Position numbers and translations under genes: made by a program | Shown here: piece by piece, positions 17,608-26,847 of the stretch | How positions within the stretch are numbered: position 1 is the first letter of the stretch | Layout: each line of letters starts with the position of its first letter | Source: an uncultured Acetatifactor sp. | Lineage (GTDB): Bacteria > Bacillota > Clostridia > Lachnospirales > Lachnospiraceae | NCBI GenBank assembly: GCA_910589035.1 | Contig: CAJUSI010000042.1 | Span: 21,014-85,013, forward strand | Direction of reading: 5' to 3' | Length of the DNA stretch: 64,000 bases | The notes under the pieces: generated by a model | What the model was told of the DNA's origin: nothing | Databases searched by the model: none | The model's input: only the letters and a program-made list of their open reading frames with translations

Positions 17608-18991
17608 CTGTTCTCTTCCTCCAAAATTTCTGCCAGAATATCATCCGTCAATGCCAGCATTTCTTTTCTCTCCTCCTCCGTAATCGGCTTCTCCTGAAAC
17701 TCAGGCCGGGAAAAAAGCCTCTCAATGGTCAGCACCAGATTGTAGCCCGTCATTCCTAATACGGTCCTGGTTTTACCCGTTCCGGTTGCCATAGCCAGCA
17801 AAACCTTTTGCCTGCCTTCCATAATCGCATTTTCCGCCGCCTGAATTGCTCTCAGCTGATATTCCCGTAAATTCAAACCATCTCTGTCACGCAACATATC
17901 ATAGGGGAGAGCTTTCAGATTCCGGTTTCCATCCTGCATATCCTTCTCAAGAAGTTCCCGGATCCCTGTCGGTCCAATCCAACCGTGCAATGCTTTCGGT
18001 GCATTCGACGATTTCCGCAGATCCAGGAACCAAATACCGGATTTTGTCTGTAACTGCTCCAGATAGGGCCTTCCGTTAGTCACAAAAGTAAACGGAACCT
18101 TATATTCCCCCCATATGCCGATAGTATATGGCATGTCCTGGGCCCGGATCTGCCTCGGATACTCTTTACCCTGATAATCAATAACAGAAGGAATATCCTT
18201 ATGTGCTGCCTTGGCTTCAATGATGCCCACCATTTGTAAGTCAATAAACAATACATAATCGGCAAACCCATGATTGCCGACTTCCGAATCCGTAGGCCAT
18301 TCGGCGATAGCCATACAGTGCCCTTTTGCCGGGCGGATTCCTTTTGAATAACGCAAATTTTCCGTATCCGCTTCCCATCCTACCTTACGAAGCTGTTCAT
18401 CTATCAGATATCTGGTTTCCGCTTCGGACTTCTGCCGCAGGCCTGCCGCATGCTTTGCCTTTTTCTTTCTCTCCTCGGCTGAAACATACGTGGCGGCCAG
18501 CGCCGCTTCCTGCGCCTGTATTGTAAGTATTTCTTCTTTTTTTGCTTCCTCTGTCTTATTCGCAACAACGGTGGAATGCTGTTCCTGTGGCATAACGAAA
18601 TCATGATGCCGGTAATCCCAGTCTCCATAGGTCTGCATAAACCATTCACACAGACTGTATGCCATTTCCAGCAAAATTTTCCTTCATCAATAGACGAGTA
18701 ATTTTCATGTGCCGCCTTATTTCTGATTTTACGGAGCGCATGAAGAATATCGCCTAACTCCCTGTCTATCAGATTCTCGCGCAAAAGAGCATTGATTCTG
18801 GCTACAGCCGTATTGTCAGAAGGGAATGGAATTTTATCATATGTAAAAATCAAATTGACAATGGTTTCGCCAATCATCCCCAGTTTCATCAGGCAGGAAT
18901 TAGAATCAGAATAGCAATATTGTTCCGCAAGGCGACCAAAATTAGCAAGAACCGGAAACTCTTTTTCTAAAAAATCGAAATTTGAGGTCAT
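17604..18991 (-). pseudogene. hsdR: Type I restriction R subunit (HsdR), frameshifted and internally deleted
   Basis: The start is the ATG at 18991 after GAAAGGG. The first ~105 codons match the DUF4145 domain that precedes HsdR (MIGETIVNLIF, LRKIRNKAAHENY). Near 18671-18680, in an AAAATTTT tract, the frame slips by one base and continues as EMAYSLCEWF. The HsdR nuclease domain follows (GFADYVLF, GIIEAKA), then Walker A MATGTGKTRTVLGM. At about 17757 the sequence jumps straight to the C-terminal tail (IERLFSRPEFQEKPI), so Walker B, the DEAH box and the rest of the motor are missing. A normal protein has about 1,000 residues; about 460 codons remain. No hsdM or hsdS is present. Confidence 0.85.
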
Positions 18992-19153
18992 AAATATTTC
19001 CCTTTCTTCCTGCATAATCCAATACTTTGTGCAAAATTCCAAACATTCTGGTAATTATATTGAGCCAAATCAGATCCAGATCATTATCGACATGATTATT
19101 TTACCACAATCTTCCCATGTTTTCCATTCAAAAAAGCATTTCTGACCAAACCA

Positions 19154-19183
19154 TTGACAAACGGTATTTCAAACCAATATAAT
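19154..19183 (+). promoter_or_regulatory. Promoter of the chemoreceptor gene
   Basis: TTGACA (19154-19159) and TATAAT (19178-19183), both perfect, 18 bases apart, about 75 bases before the ATG. The flanking stretch 18992-19260 holds no other feature I can support. Confidence 0.75.
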
Positions 19184-19260
19184 AATACTTAGAAAAATCT
19201 ATCGGATTCTATCATGGAGCTTATAGCTTTGACTGCAAAAGAATGGAGGGAAGAACTGCT

Positions 19261-21234
19261 ATGAAAAGTATCCGAACTAAAATCACCGTTTGCCTGATGG
19301 CAACCGTGCTGGCGGCTCTGGCTGTGGTGGGCGGCTCCAGCATCGTACTGAATTACCGAAGTACCATGGCAACCGTAAATCAAATGATGAGTGAAACCGC
19401 TGTGCTGGCGGCTGAACGCATCGAGCAGGAGCTGGCGGCCTATAAAAACGTGGCCCTGGAGACCGGGTGTATTCCTCAATTATCAGATTCGTCAGTATCG
19501 ACGGAGGAAAAACGCGCCATTGTTGACGGACGTGTGAGTACACATGGCTTTCAGAGAGGAAATGTGATCGGACCTGACGGTTACAGTATTTTTGACGGCA
19601 AGGATTACTCCGACCGGGAGTATGTACAGCAGGCAATGAGCGGAAATATCTATGTGTCAGAGCCCCTGATAAGCAAAATTACAGGGGAGCTCTCCATCAT
19701 GGTTGCGGCCCCCATCTATTCCGGTGGGACCTATGGTTCCCAGGTGGTTGGAGTTGTTTACTTTGTGCCCAGGGAAACTTTTCTAAATGATATCGTAACC
19801 TCCATCAAAGTAAGCGAAAACAGCCATGCATACATGATCAATAAAGCCGGATATACCATCGCGGACTCTACCCTGGATACCATTACCACCCAGAATATCG
19901 AGGAGGAAGCCCGCAGCGATGCTTCCCTGAAGGAACTGGCCGCAATCCACAGCAGCATGCGGCAGGGAAAGAACGGCTTTGGAAGGTTTCACTCCTCGGA
20001 CGTTCCCCGGTTTGCAGCCTATGCCCCGGTGAACAGCACGGACGGCTGGAGTGTGGCGGTTACGGCGCCGGAAACGGATTATCTGGCGGATACTTATTTC
20101 GGCATGCTCATTGATGCCATTGTCATTCTTGCCTCCATTCTGGTATCCATCGTAGTTGCCCTGCTCCTGTCCAACAATATCGGCATTCCCATGCGGGCCT
20201 GCGCCAAACGGATGAAGCTGTTGGTGGCAGGAGATCTGGAATCCCCTGTGCCGCAGAATAACGGGAAGGATGAAACCGCGGAGCTGACCCGTTCCACGGC
20301 TCAGCTTGTGACAGGCTTACATACAATTATCGGAGACATCAATTATCTGCTGACAGAGATGGCCAGACAGAACTTTGATATTCAATCTTCTCATCGGGAC
20401 GCATATGTAGGCGGATTTCAGGGGATTCTGGAATCCATGCGCACGCTGAAGCTGGAAATGAGCAACACACTTCTCCAGATCAATGCCTCTGCCGGACAGG
20501 TTTCCGCTGCCAGTGCACAGGTTTCCGCCGGCGCACAGTCTCTGAGCCAGGGTTCCATGACTCAGGCCAGCGCTGTGGAAGAGCTGGCCGCCACGATAAC
20601 GGATATTTCAGGCAGCGCCCAAAAGACCTCTCAGGCAGCCAAGGAAGCCGGAAAGTATGTCAACCAGGCCGGTGCTCAGTTGGGCATCAGCGTAGACTAT
20701 GTCAAAGATCTGAATGCTGCTATGGAGAAGATATCCAACTCTTCCATGGAGATTTCCAAGATCATTGCCGCAATTGAAAATATTGCATTCCAGACCAATA
20801 TCCTGGCTCTGAATGCTGCCGTGGAGGCCGCCCGCGCAGGTACCTCCGGAAAAGGCTTTGCGGTGGTAGCCGACGAAGTAAGGGCTCTCGCTTCCAAGTC
20901 GGATGAGTCCGCCAAGGCCACAAAGGAGCTGATTGAGAGTTCTATAGCCTCTGTCACAGAGGGCAGCAGGGTGGTGTCCAGGGTCACGGAGGCACTGGAG
21001 CAGACAAGTATATTTGCCGGCAATGTAGTCACGCAGATGGATATTGTGGTGGAAGCCGTGGATAATCAGACCGTCGCTATCACACAGGTTACGGAAGGCG
21101 TGGAGCAGATCTCCAACGTAGTGCAGACCAACAGCGCCACCGCGCAGGAGAGCGCCGCTGCCAGCGAAGAGCTTTCCGCCGAAGCCGCCAGCTTAAAGCA
21201 GATGGTGGATCAGTTTACGCTGGCCAGAGATTAG
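19261..21234 (+). CDS. Methyl-accepting chemotaxis protein
   Basis: I use the ATG at 19261 (after GGAGGGAAG), giving 657 residues. A first membrane helix near residues 10-32 is followed by a roughly 240-residue periplasmic-type sensor of dCache layout (GPDGYSIFDGKDYSDREYVQQA, split by eye from its YxxR and D motifs). A second helix lies near 283-305, then a HAMP linker and the signalling domain. The conserved hairpin tip reads IAFQTNILALNAAVEAARAG, and glutamine/glutamate methylation-type helices flank it. It would sense a small ligand and signal to CheA. No other chemotaxis gene is nearby, so it is an orphan receptor. A strong terminator follows. Confidence 0.95.
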   Translation: MKSIRTKITVCLMATVLAALAVVGGSSIVLNYRSTMATVNQMMSETAVLAAERIEQELAAYKNVALETGCIPQLSDSSVSTEEKRAIVDGRVSTHGFQRGNVIGPDGYSIFDGKDYSDREYVQQAMSGNIYVSEPLISKITGELSIMVAAPIYSGGTYGSQVVGVVYFVPRETFLNDIVTSIKVSENSHAYMINKAGYTIADSTLDTITTQNIEEEARSDASLKELAAIHSSMRQGKNGFGRFHSSDVPRFAAYAPVNSTDGWSVAVTAPETDYLADTYFGMLIDAIVILASILVSIVVALLLSNNIGIPMRACAKRMKLLVAGDLESPVPQNNGKDETAELTRSTAQLVTGLHTIIGDINYLLTEMARQNFDIQSSHRDAYVGGFQGILESMRTLKLEMSNTLLQINASAGQVSAASAQVSAGAQSLSQGSMTQASAVEELAATITDISGSAQKTSQAAKEAGKYVNQAGAQLGISVDYVKDLNAAMEKISNSSMEISKIIAAIENIAFQTNILALNAAVEAARAGTSGKGFAVVADEVRALASKSDESAKATKELIESSIASVTEGSRVVSRVTEALEQTSIFAGNVVTQMDIVVEAVDNQTVAITQVTEGVEQISNVVQTNSATAQESAAASEELSAEAASLKQMVDQFTLARD

Positions 21235-21260
21235 TTGTTGCTGCAAACAGCTGATACTGT

Positions 21261-21293
21261 AAACGGGGCCTGCAGATGCAGGCCCCGTTTCTT
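21261..21293 (+). terminator. Rho-independent terminator after the chemoreceptor
   Basis: AAACGGGGCCTGCA and TGCAGGCCCCGTTT pair almost perfectly around a 3-5 base loop, 27 bases after the stop codon. Beyond it, 21300-21537 contains only a 40-codon reverse frame (GLIDEKIGFLKRSL onward) without a credible start, which I leave uncalled. Confidence 0.85.
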
Positions 21294-21537
21294 ACAGGTT
21301 TCTTACTTACAGGAGTTTATATTCCGTGTTGCTAACCGATATCATATCGTCCTTAAAGTCAGCCCATGATATCCGCCTCTGTTCCTTTACTAACTGCCGC
21401 TTTCGGAATCAGCCCCACTTCCTTGTTCGCTTTTTCTCTTTCCAGGCTTCGCTTTAAGAACCCAATTTTTTCATCAATCAGCCCTCCCTAAAAGCTTTTT
21501 CTGAAAAGATTGTAATACAGGAGGGCATGAATTGCTA

Positions 21538-23016
21538 TCAAGATATGCTTGAGTCGCGGAACTCAACCGCTCCTTGAGAGGATTTCCCTCCCTCCTGCAG
21601 CGCCCCCGGCAGGCGTCTGCGGATCAGCCGGTTCTTCAGGTTCTTCCAGTCAAAGGGAACCAAAGGATAGATATAGCTCTTGTGGGACACCGTCCTGTTA
21701 CAGCAAATGGACAGCAGCGCTATCAGGTTCCCGCCGATATATCCCCAGAGTCCGAACCACTGGGTCAGAAGCAGGGTGATGATCCGCAGAAATTTCAGCG
21801 CATATCCCAGCTCATAATTGGATTGGGTATAATTTGCGATGGCCACAAACGCCATGTAGAGCATAACCTCTGAGCTGAACCATCCGCTGTTCACCGAAAA
21901 CTCTCCCAGCACCAGGGCCGCCATGACGCTCAATGGGGTGCTGAGCATGTTGGGGGTGTTGATTGCTGCCAGCTTCAGGCCGTCTATGGCCAGCTCCAGA
22001 ACCAGGAACTGCCAGATCAGCGGCAGATTCGGTTCCTCCTTCAGCATAATAAACGAGAAGCTCTCCGGTATCCACCGGCTGTTGTTGATCAGCAGCAGAA
22101 AGGTAGGCGTCACGAGATAGGTCAGCAGGGTGATCAGGAATCTGGTAATCCGCAGATAGGTGCCCGTAACGGGCGGAAAATAATAATCGTCCGCCTCCTC
22201 CACCACATCGAAGATCGTGGCAGGCAGTATCATGGCAGAGGGGGAATTATCCACCAGAATCACAATATTACCCTCCAGCACCTGGGCGGAGGCGGCATCC
22301 GGGCGCTCTGTGTATTTAAACTTCGGAAACGGATTGTACCATTTCCTCTGATACAGACATTCCGCCAGGGATTCCTGGTTCATGGTCAGGGAATCCACGT
22401 TGATATTCTGTATCTTTCTGCGGATTTCTTCCAGAAACTTCTCGTCCGCACGTCCCCTCATGTAGCACAGGACAACATCCGTGCGGGAACTCTTCCCGGC
22501 GTTCAGCATCTCCATACACAGATCCGTACTGCGGATCCTGCGGCGGACCAGTGCCGTATTGGATACAAGTGTCTCCACAAATCCGTCCTTGGAGCCCCGC
22601 AGGGTCTTGTCCTTCTCCGGTTCCTCCACACCTCTGGACGGATAGGTTCTGGAATCGATTAGCAGCGCCTTTTCATAGCCATCCAGTAACAGCACAAACA
22701 TCCCTGACAGCAGGGACTGTATGACGGCATCGCATTTCTCCTCCACGTCCACCTCCACATAGGGGGTGAACTGCCTGGAAAGCCCGTCCATATCCTCCGG
22801 CATCTTATCGGAGGTAAGATCCATGAAATATTGTAAAAGCTTCTGCACCAGATCGTCCTTGCAGAATCCGTCTATCAGATACATACAGGCGTCTTTCCCG
22901 CCGATTTGAACGACCCGGTATATAATATCGAAATTCTTCTCCGCATCCAGTACTCCGTTAAAATATGCCATATCCTCCTGCAGAGTACCTGTCACCTTCT
23001 TCTCTTCCATCATCAA
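21538..23016 (-). CDS. GerA-family spore germination protein (GerAA/SpoVAF type)
   Basis: A 492-residue protein. The N-terminal soluble half (to about 260) contains the family segments SRTYPSRGVEEPEKDKTLRG, SKDGFVETL and NTALVRRRI. The C-terminal half has about five membrane helices with VEEADDYYFPPVTGTYLRI at its start and a polar tail. Such proteins sit in the inner spore membrane and take part in nutrient germinant response or, for SpoVAF, in the spore DPA channel. No GerB, GerC or spoVA genes are adjacent, so it is a stand-alone member. The start is TTG at 23016 or the ATG one codon later, behind GGAG. Confidence 0.9.
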   Translation of the reverse strand: MMMEEKKVTGTLQEDMAYFNGVLDAEKNFDIIYRVVQIGGKDACMYLIDGFCKDDLVQKLLQYFMDLTSDKMPEDMDGLSRQFTPYVEVDVEEKCDAVIQSLLSGMFVLLLDGYEKALLIDSRTYPSRGVEEPEKDKTLRGSKDGFVETLVSNTALVRRRIRSTDLCMEMLNAGKSSRTDVVLCYMRGRADEKFLEEIRRKIQNINVDSLTMNQESLAECLYQRKWYNPFPKFKYTERPDAASAQVLEGNIVILVDNSPSAMILPATIFDVVEEADDYYFPPVTGTYLRITRFLITLLTYLVTPTFLLLINNSRWIPESFSFIMLKEEPNLPLIWQFLVLELAIDGLKLAAINTPNMLSTPLSVMAALVLGEFSVNSGWFSSEVMLYMAFVAIANYTQSNYELGYALKFLRIITLLLTQWFGLWGYIGGNLIALLSICCNRTVSHKSYIYPLVPFDWKNLKNRLIRRRLPGALQEGGKSSQGAVEFRDSSIS

Positions 23017-23151
23017 AAATAAACTCCTTCTTCAGCCATGACTTGCATATACTCACGCTTATCATAGCCCTAAAAAGGAGTTTTTATGCCTGCAAAAAGC
23101 TTTTGAGAGGCTGTCGGGAAATGACTGTCCTCCGAACCATTTAACCCGGCA

Positions 23152-23667
23152 TTACTGCCCGGTGGTGCTTCCAAGCCCTCCGTTGCGAACACCGTCCGCC
23201 TCATCATCCACCGTAATTCCGTACTCAATAAAGATTCCCTGTGCAAAGCCCGTACCCCGGGCCACCTCAACAGTCCTGTCTTCGTTGGTATCGTTAGTCA
23301 TTTTGATAAAAATATGGCCCTGGTTATCGGAATTATAATAATCGCTGTCAATGATTCCCACTGTATTGTTCATCTGCAGACGGTACTTAAAGCCCAGCCC
23401 GCTCCTGGGGTACAGCTTCAGCACCCAGTCCTCGTCTATCCTTGCACGGATTCCCGTAGGAATCTTAACGGTTTCCCCCGGTGCAAGTCTGAAAGCAAAC
23501 GGCGCGAAGAAATCATATCCTGCACTGCCCCTGGTGGCGCGCCTGGGAAGCCGAATCCCCTCATAAATATCCCTGATTTCCGCATCGGAATACTCCGGAA
23601 AATCCCCCTGTACGGCACCTGCGAAATTCTCATAGCTTACCTTGAAAAACTGTGCTACTCTCTTCAT
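23152..23667 (-). CDS. dut: dUTPase (dUTP diphosphatase)
   Basis: From the ATG at 23667 (after GGGAAAGGA) the product has 171 residues, normal for the trimeric family; an upstream extension to 23802 overlaps nrdG and is unlikely. All five motifs are present: RGSAGYDFFAP, PRSGLGFKY, NNTVGIIDSDYYN, RGTGFAQGIF and the C-terminal RNGGLGSTTGQ arm. It hydrolyses dUTP to dUMP and pyrophosphate. It lies after nrdD and nrdG on the same strand, forming a dNTP-supply cluster. Confidence 0.96.
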   Translation of the reverse strand: MKRVAQFFKVSYENFAGAVQGDFPEYSDAEIRDIYEGIRLPRRATRGSAGYDFFAPFAFRLAPGETVKIPTGIRARIDEDWVLKLYPRSGLGFKYRLQMNNTVGIIDSDYYNSDNQGHIFIKMTNDTNEDRTVEVARGTGFAQGIFIEYGITVDDEADGVRNGGLGSTTGQ

Positions 23668-23785
23668 GGTTTTTCCTTTCCCCGGCCGCTCCCTTTCCCT
23701 GCATCCCTTCCAGACACCTTCTGCCTTTTGCAAAATTATGCGGAGAGCAAAGGTACACATCCGGCAGAGCTGTCGGCTGCCGTCC

Positions 23786-24346
23786 TCAGTCACAGCAGGC
23801 ACATATATGATCCGGCTTCTCCGTCAATATATATTCCTGGCTGTAGTCCCCGCAATGCAGCAGAGGAACCGAAGGATCCTCCTGCCCAAGCGAGGCCTGC
23901 ACATTTATCACCCTCTGATTGGCGCTGCCCTTCCAGAGAAGCCTGGTATCCTTTTCCTCATCACGGAATTCCCCATCCACCAGCACATCCACATATTTCA
24001 TCAAAGGATACTGAAGAATATCCTCCCATTTATCGCCTGTGTATAGCCAGATGGTCTTGTCCGGATATTTCTCCTTAATCTCTGCCATCAGCGTCCTCAC
24101 ATCCATCCGATTGGCAGAGTGCAGGGGATCTCCTCCCGAAAAGGTGATGCCGGAGATATAACTCTTATCCAGCTGTTCAAAAATCTCCTCCTTCGCAGCC
24201 TGGTCAAAGAGCAATCCCCCGTCCGGATCCCAGGTAACGGGATTCTGGCAGCCTTTACAGCAATGTGCACAGCCTGCCACCCATAAAACCACCCTCAGCC
24301 CGTCCCCGTTGAGCATATCGTCCGTCGTTATATTGTGATACCGCAT
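23786..24346 (-). CDS. nrdG: Anaerobic ribonucleotide reductase activating protein (radical SAM)
   Basis: From the ATG at 24346 the product has 186 residues. It begins MRYHNITTDDMLNGDGLRVV and carries the CX3CX2C iron-sulfur motif in GCAHCCKGCQNPVTWD, then FSGGDPLH, as in NrdG. It uses S-adenosylmethionine to form the glycyl radical on NrdD. It is 146 bases downstream of nrdD on the same strand. The in-frame extension upstream to 24424 has no ribosome site. Confidence 0.95.
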   Translation of the reverse strand: MRYHNITTDDMLNGDGLRVVLWVAGCAHCCKGCQNPVTWDPDGGLLFDQAAKEEIFEQLDKSYISGITFSGGDPLHSANRMDVRTLMAEIKEKYPDKTIWLYTGDKWEDILQYPLMKYVDVLVDGEFRDEEKDTRLLWKGSANQRVINVQASLGQEDPSVPLLHCGDYSQEYILTEKPDHICACCD

Positions 24347-24492
24347 GTTCTGTTTTCCTCTCCCTGTTCCACGCCTTTGCCGCATCATCTTCCTGCCCGC
24401 CTGCATCCGGGGATGGCGACGCACCCTTCCTGCTTCGCGCTCCTGCCGTCTCTTCTGCCGAAGGCCAATGTCCCCCGGCGGGACGGGCGGTG

Positions 24493-26682
24493 CTACATAC
24501 TCTTTCGTTCCGCAATTTCCGCCATTTTCGCGTCATTCAGCCTGGTATCCCCGTGGACGCGTGAGTAGGAAAGATAGCCGTTCATTCTGTCGATTTTGGT
24601 CAGATTGCGGCTCCCGCATTTGGGACACACATCCATCTCCAGCTCCTGATGCCCGCAGTCGTCACAATACGCCAGGGAGAGATTGACTCCCTCGTAAAAG
24701 CCCATATCCATGGCACGGTGAATCAGAGTCTTTACGGCCTCAATATTATAATCGATGGGATATTTCACATACTGGATCTTGCCGCCGTTGCTCAAATCCC
24801 AGAATCGATCCTCCAGATTCTGCTTCTGAATGGGCGTGATGTCCTCCGATACATGGCAATGGAAGCTGTTGCTCACATACTCCCTGTCCGACACTCCTTC
24901 CACAATCCCATATTTCTTGCGGAACTGCTTTACCTGCAGCCCGCAGAGATTCTCCGCCGGCGTACCGTAAATAGCATACAGATTGCCGTCCGCCTCCTTG
25001 AATTCGTTAATGCGCTTATTGATATACTCCAGAACCTCAAGGGCAAACTCTCCGTCCTCCACCAGGGATTTGCCGTTGTACAGCTCCTGCAGTTCATTCA
25101 GTGCGGTAATTCCGAAGCTGGCTGTGGCGGATTTCAGCAGAGGCTTAATCTTGTCCGTAAGCTTCAGATGTCCTCCCAGGAAACCTCCTGCGCAATAGGC
25201 CAGGGGATTTGTGGATGCGCGCATCTCCCCCAGATAGGCGTAGGTGCGGATATGCAGATGCCGGATGAGATTCAGATAATAGTCCAGCACCTCGTAGAAA
25301 TCCCGGCTCTCCTTCCTCGCCTTCGCCAGAATCATGGGAAGGTGCAGGGATACGGCTCCGATATTAAAGCGTCCCACAAAGATCGGCTTGTCCTCCTCGT
25401 CCGCCGGATGCATTCCCCCGCTCTCATACCAGGGGGAGAGAAATGCGCGGCATCCCATGGGAGACACAATACGCCCGTACTGCTTGTACATGCTGGCCAC
25501 ATACCCCTTTCCCGTAAGGCTCAGCCAGTCAGGATACATGGTCTTGGCGGAACACTGTACCCCTTCCTCGAATACATCCTCCAGCGGCTTTCCGGGTCCA
25601 TGCAGATTCTCATCATACAGGAATACAATCTTCGGAAAAAGCACCGGTTTTTTATGCTCCTTTTTGCCCTGGCCGCCCCTGCGCACCCGAAGCATTGTCA
25701 TGGTGGCAAGCTTTGCAAATCTGCCCGTTCCCGTACCCGCCGTCACTGTAATAAAGGGATAGTCTCCCCTGCTGCTTCCCACCGTATTGAATTTATATTC
25801 CCATCCCTGGAAGCCCTGTTCAAACTCCCGTACTACATCCTCATAGGCTTCCGCCTCGGCAGCCGGCATCTCAATGCCCAGCCGTTCGTATTTCTCCAGA
25901 TATCTCTGATATGACTTCTCCGCATAGGGCTCCAGTATCAGGTCCACGCTGGGAACCGTAAATCCGCCGTACTGCTGGCTGGCGGCACTGAGCACAATAT
26001 CCCCTATGACATCAAAGGCCACATCCAGGGATTTGGGCTCGTTATACCATACATTTCCCATCTCAAAGCCGCCGCTCAGCACATTCTGCACGTCAAACAG
26101 GCAGCAGTTCATGGTATCCCTTCTGGCGGACATATCATGCACATAGATATACCCGTCACGGCAGGCCTGAATCTCTTCCGTAGTCATGAAAAATTTCTGA
26201 TACAGCTCCTTGTTCAGCTGGTTGAAAACCAGGCTTCTCTTTGTGGCCACCAGCGCCGAATCCGTGTTGGCATTCTCCTTATCTCCAATATACATAATGG
26301 ACTGGCTCTTCTTATAGACATCGTCCAGCATCCGCACGAAATCCTGCTTATAATTGCGGTAATCCCGGTAGCTTTTGGCAACCACAGGCTTCACCTGCTC
26401 CAGTGCGCTCTCCACGATGTTATGCATGACGGGAATGGGCACTTCATCCATCCCCAGCTCATCCACCTTATCAATGACATACTGGCAGATCAGGCTTTCC
26501 TCCTCCACGGTAAATTTGGTCAGCGCCCTGTATGCACTCTTTGCAACTGCATTGATTACCTTCTGTACATTGAAGGTCTCCCTGCTTCCGTCCTTTTTGA
26601 TTACGCACACTTCCTTCAGTGGTCTGTACCGATCTCCATAATTGATTTCTTCCTTCACTGTCTGCTCGAAATTACTGCCCAT
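24493..26682 (-). CDS. nrdD: Anaerobic (class III) ribonucleoside-triphosphate reductase
   Basis: A 729-residue protein. An N-terminal ATP-cone (about residues 22-115, from VCVIKKDGSRETFNVQKV) is followed by the ten-stranded barrel with GRFNIGAVSLHLP and ASFGITALNELQ. The C-terminal zinc site is formed by CDDCGHQ and CPKCGSRN, and the glycyl-radical loop reads RMNGYLSY near the end. It makes dNTPs from NTPs without oxygen. GGGAATGAAGTG precedes the ATG. The promoter has two NrdR boxes, so repression by NrdR is expected. nrdG and dut follow. Confidence 0.97.
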   Translation of the reverse strand: MGSNFEQTVKEEINYGDRYRPLKEVCVIKKDGSRETFNVQKVINAVAKSAYRALTKFTVEEESLICQYVIDKVDELGMDEVPIPVMHNIVESALEQVKPVVAKSYRDYRNYKQDFVRMLDDVYKKSQSIMYIGDKENANTDSALVATKRSLVFNQLNKELYQKFFMTTEEIQACRDGYIYVHDMSARRDTMNCCLFDVQNVLSGGFEMGNVWYNEPKSLDVAFDVIGDIVLSAASQQYGGFTVPSVDLILEPYAEKSYQRYLEKYERLGIEMPAAEAEAYEDVVREFEQGFQGWEYKFNTVGSSRGDYPFITVTAGTGTGRFAKLATMTMLRVRRGGQGKKEHKKPVLFPKIVFLYDENLHGPGKPLEDVFEEGVQCSAKTMYPDWLSLTGKGYVASMYKQYGRIVSPMGCRAFLSPWYESGGMHPADEEDKPIFVGRFNIGAVSLHLPMILAKARKESRDFYEVLDYYLNLIRHLHIRTYAYLGEMRASTNPLAYCAGGFLGGHLKLTDKIKPLLKSATASFGITALNELQELYNGKSLVEDGEFALEVLEYINKRINEFKEADGNLYAIYGTPAENLCGLQVKQFRKKYGIVEGVSDREYVSNSFHCHVSEDITPIQKQNLEDRFWDLSNGGKIQYVKYPIDYNIEAVKTLIHRAMDMGFYEGVNLSLAYCDDCGHQELEMDVCPKCGSRNLTKIDRMNGYLSYSRVHGDTRLNDAKMAEIAERKSM

Positions 26683-26704
26683 TCACTTCATTCCCTTCTT
26701 TTAT

Positions 26705-26791
26705 GCACAAAATATAGCATCCCATTCCTGCAATATACAAGATATTGTGTGCGGTAACTAATAGTATAAGAAAGAAATCGGCGCTTGTCAA
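26705..26791 (-). promoter_or_regulatory. nrdD promoter with tandem NrdR boxes
   Basis: On the reverse strand TTGACA (26791-26786) and TATACT (26768-26763) are 17 bases apart. Downstream lie two sites close to the NrdR consensus ACACWATATATWGTGT: ACACAATATCTTGTAT (26750-26735) and ATGCTATATTTTGTGC (26720-26705). Their centres are 30 bases apart, three helical turns, as expected for cooperative NrdR binding. Confidence 0.8.
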
Positions 26792-26847
26792 TGAAGTCCT
26801 GCCATAAAAAGTGCACAAAAAAGATATCCAAATTTCAGGATATCTCT

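Noticed and set aside
23104..23151. Terminator after dut
   Set aside because: An AAAAGCTTTT stretch and a partial repeat end are present, but no convincing stem with a U-tract.
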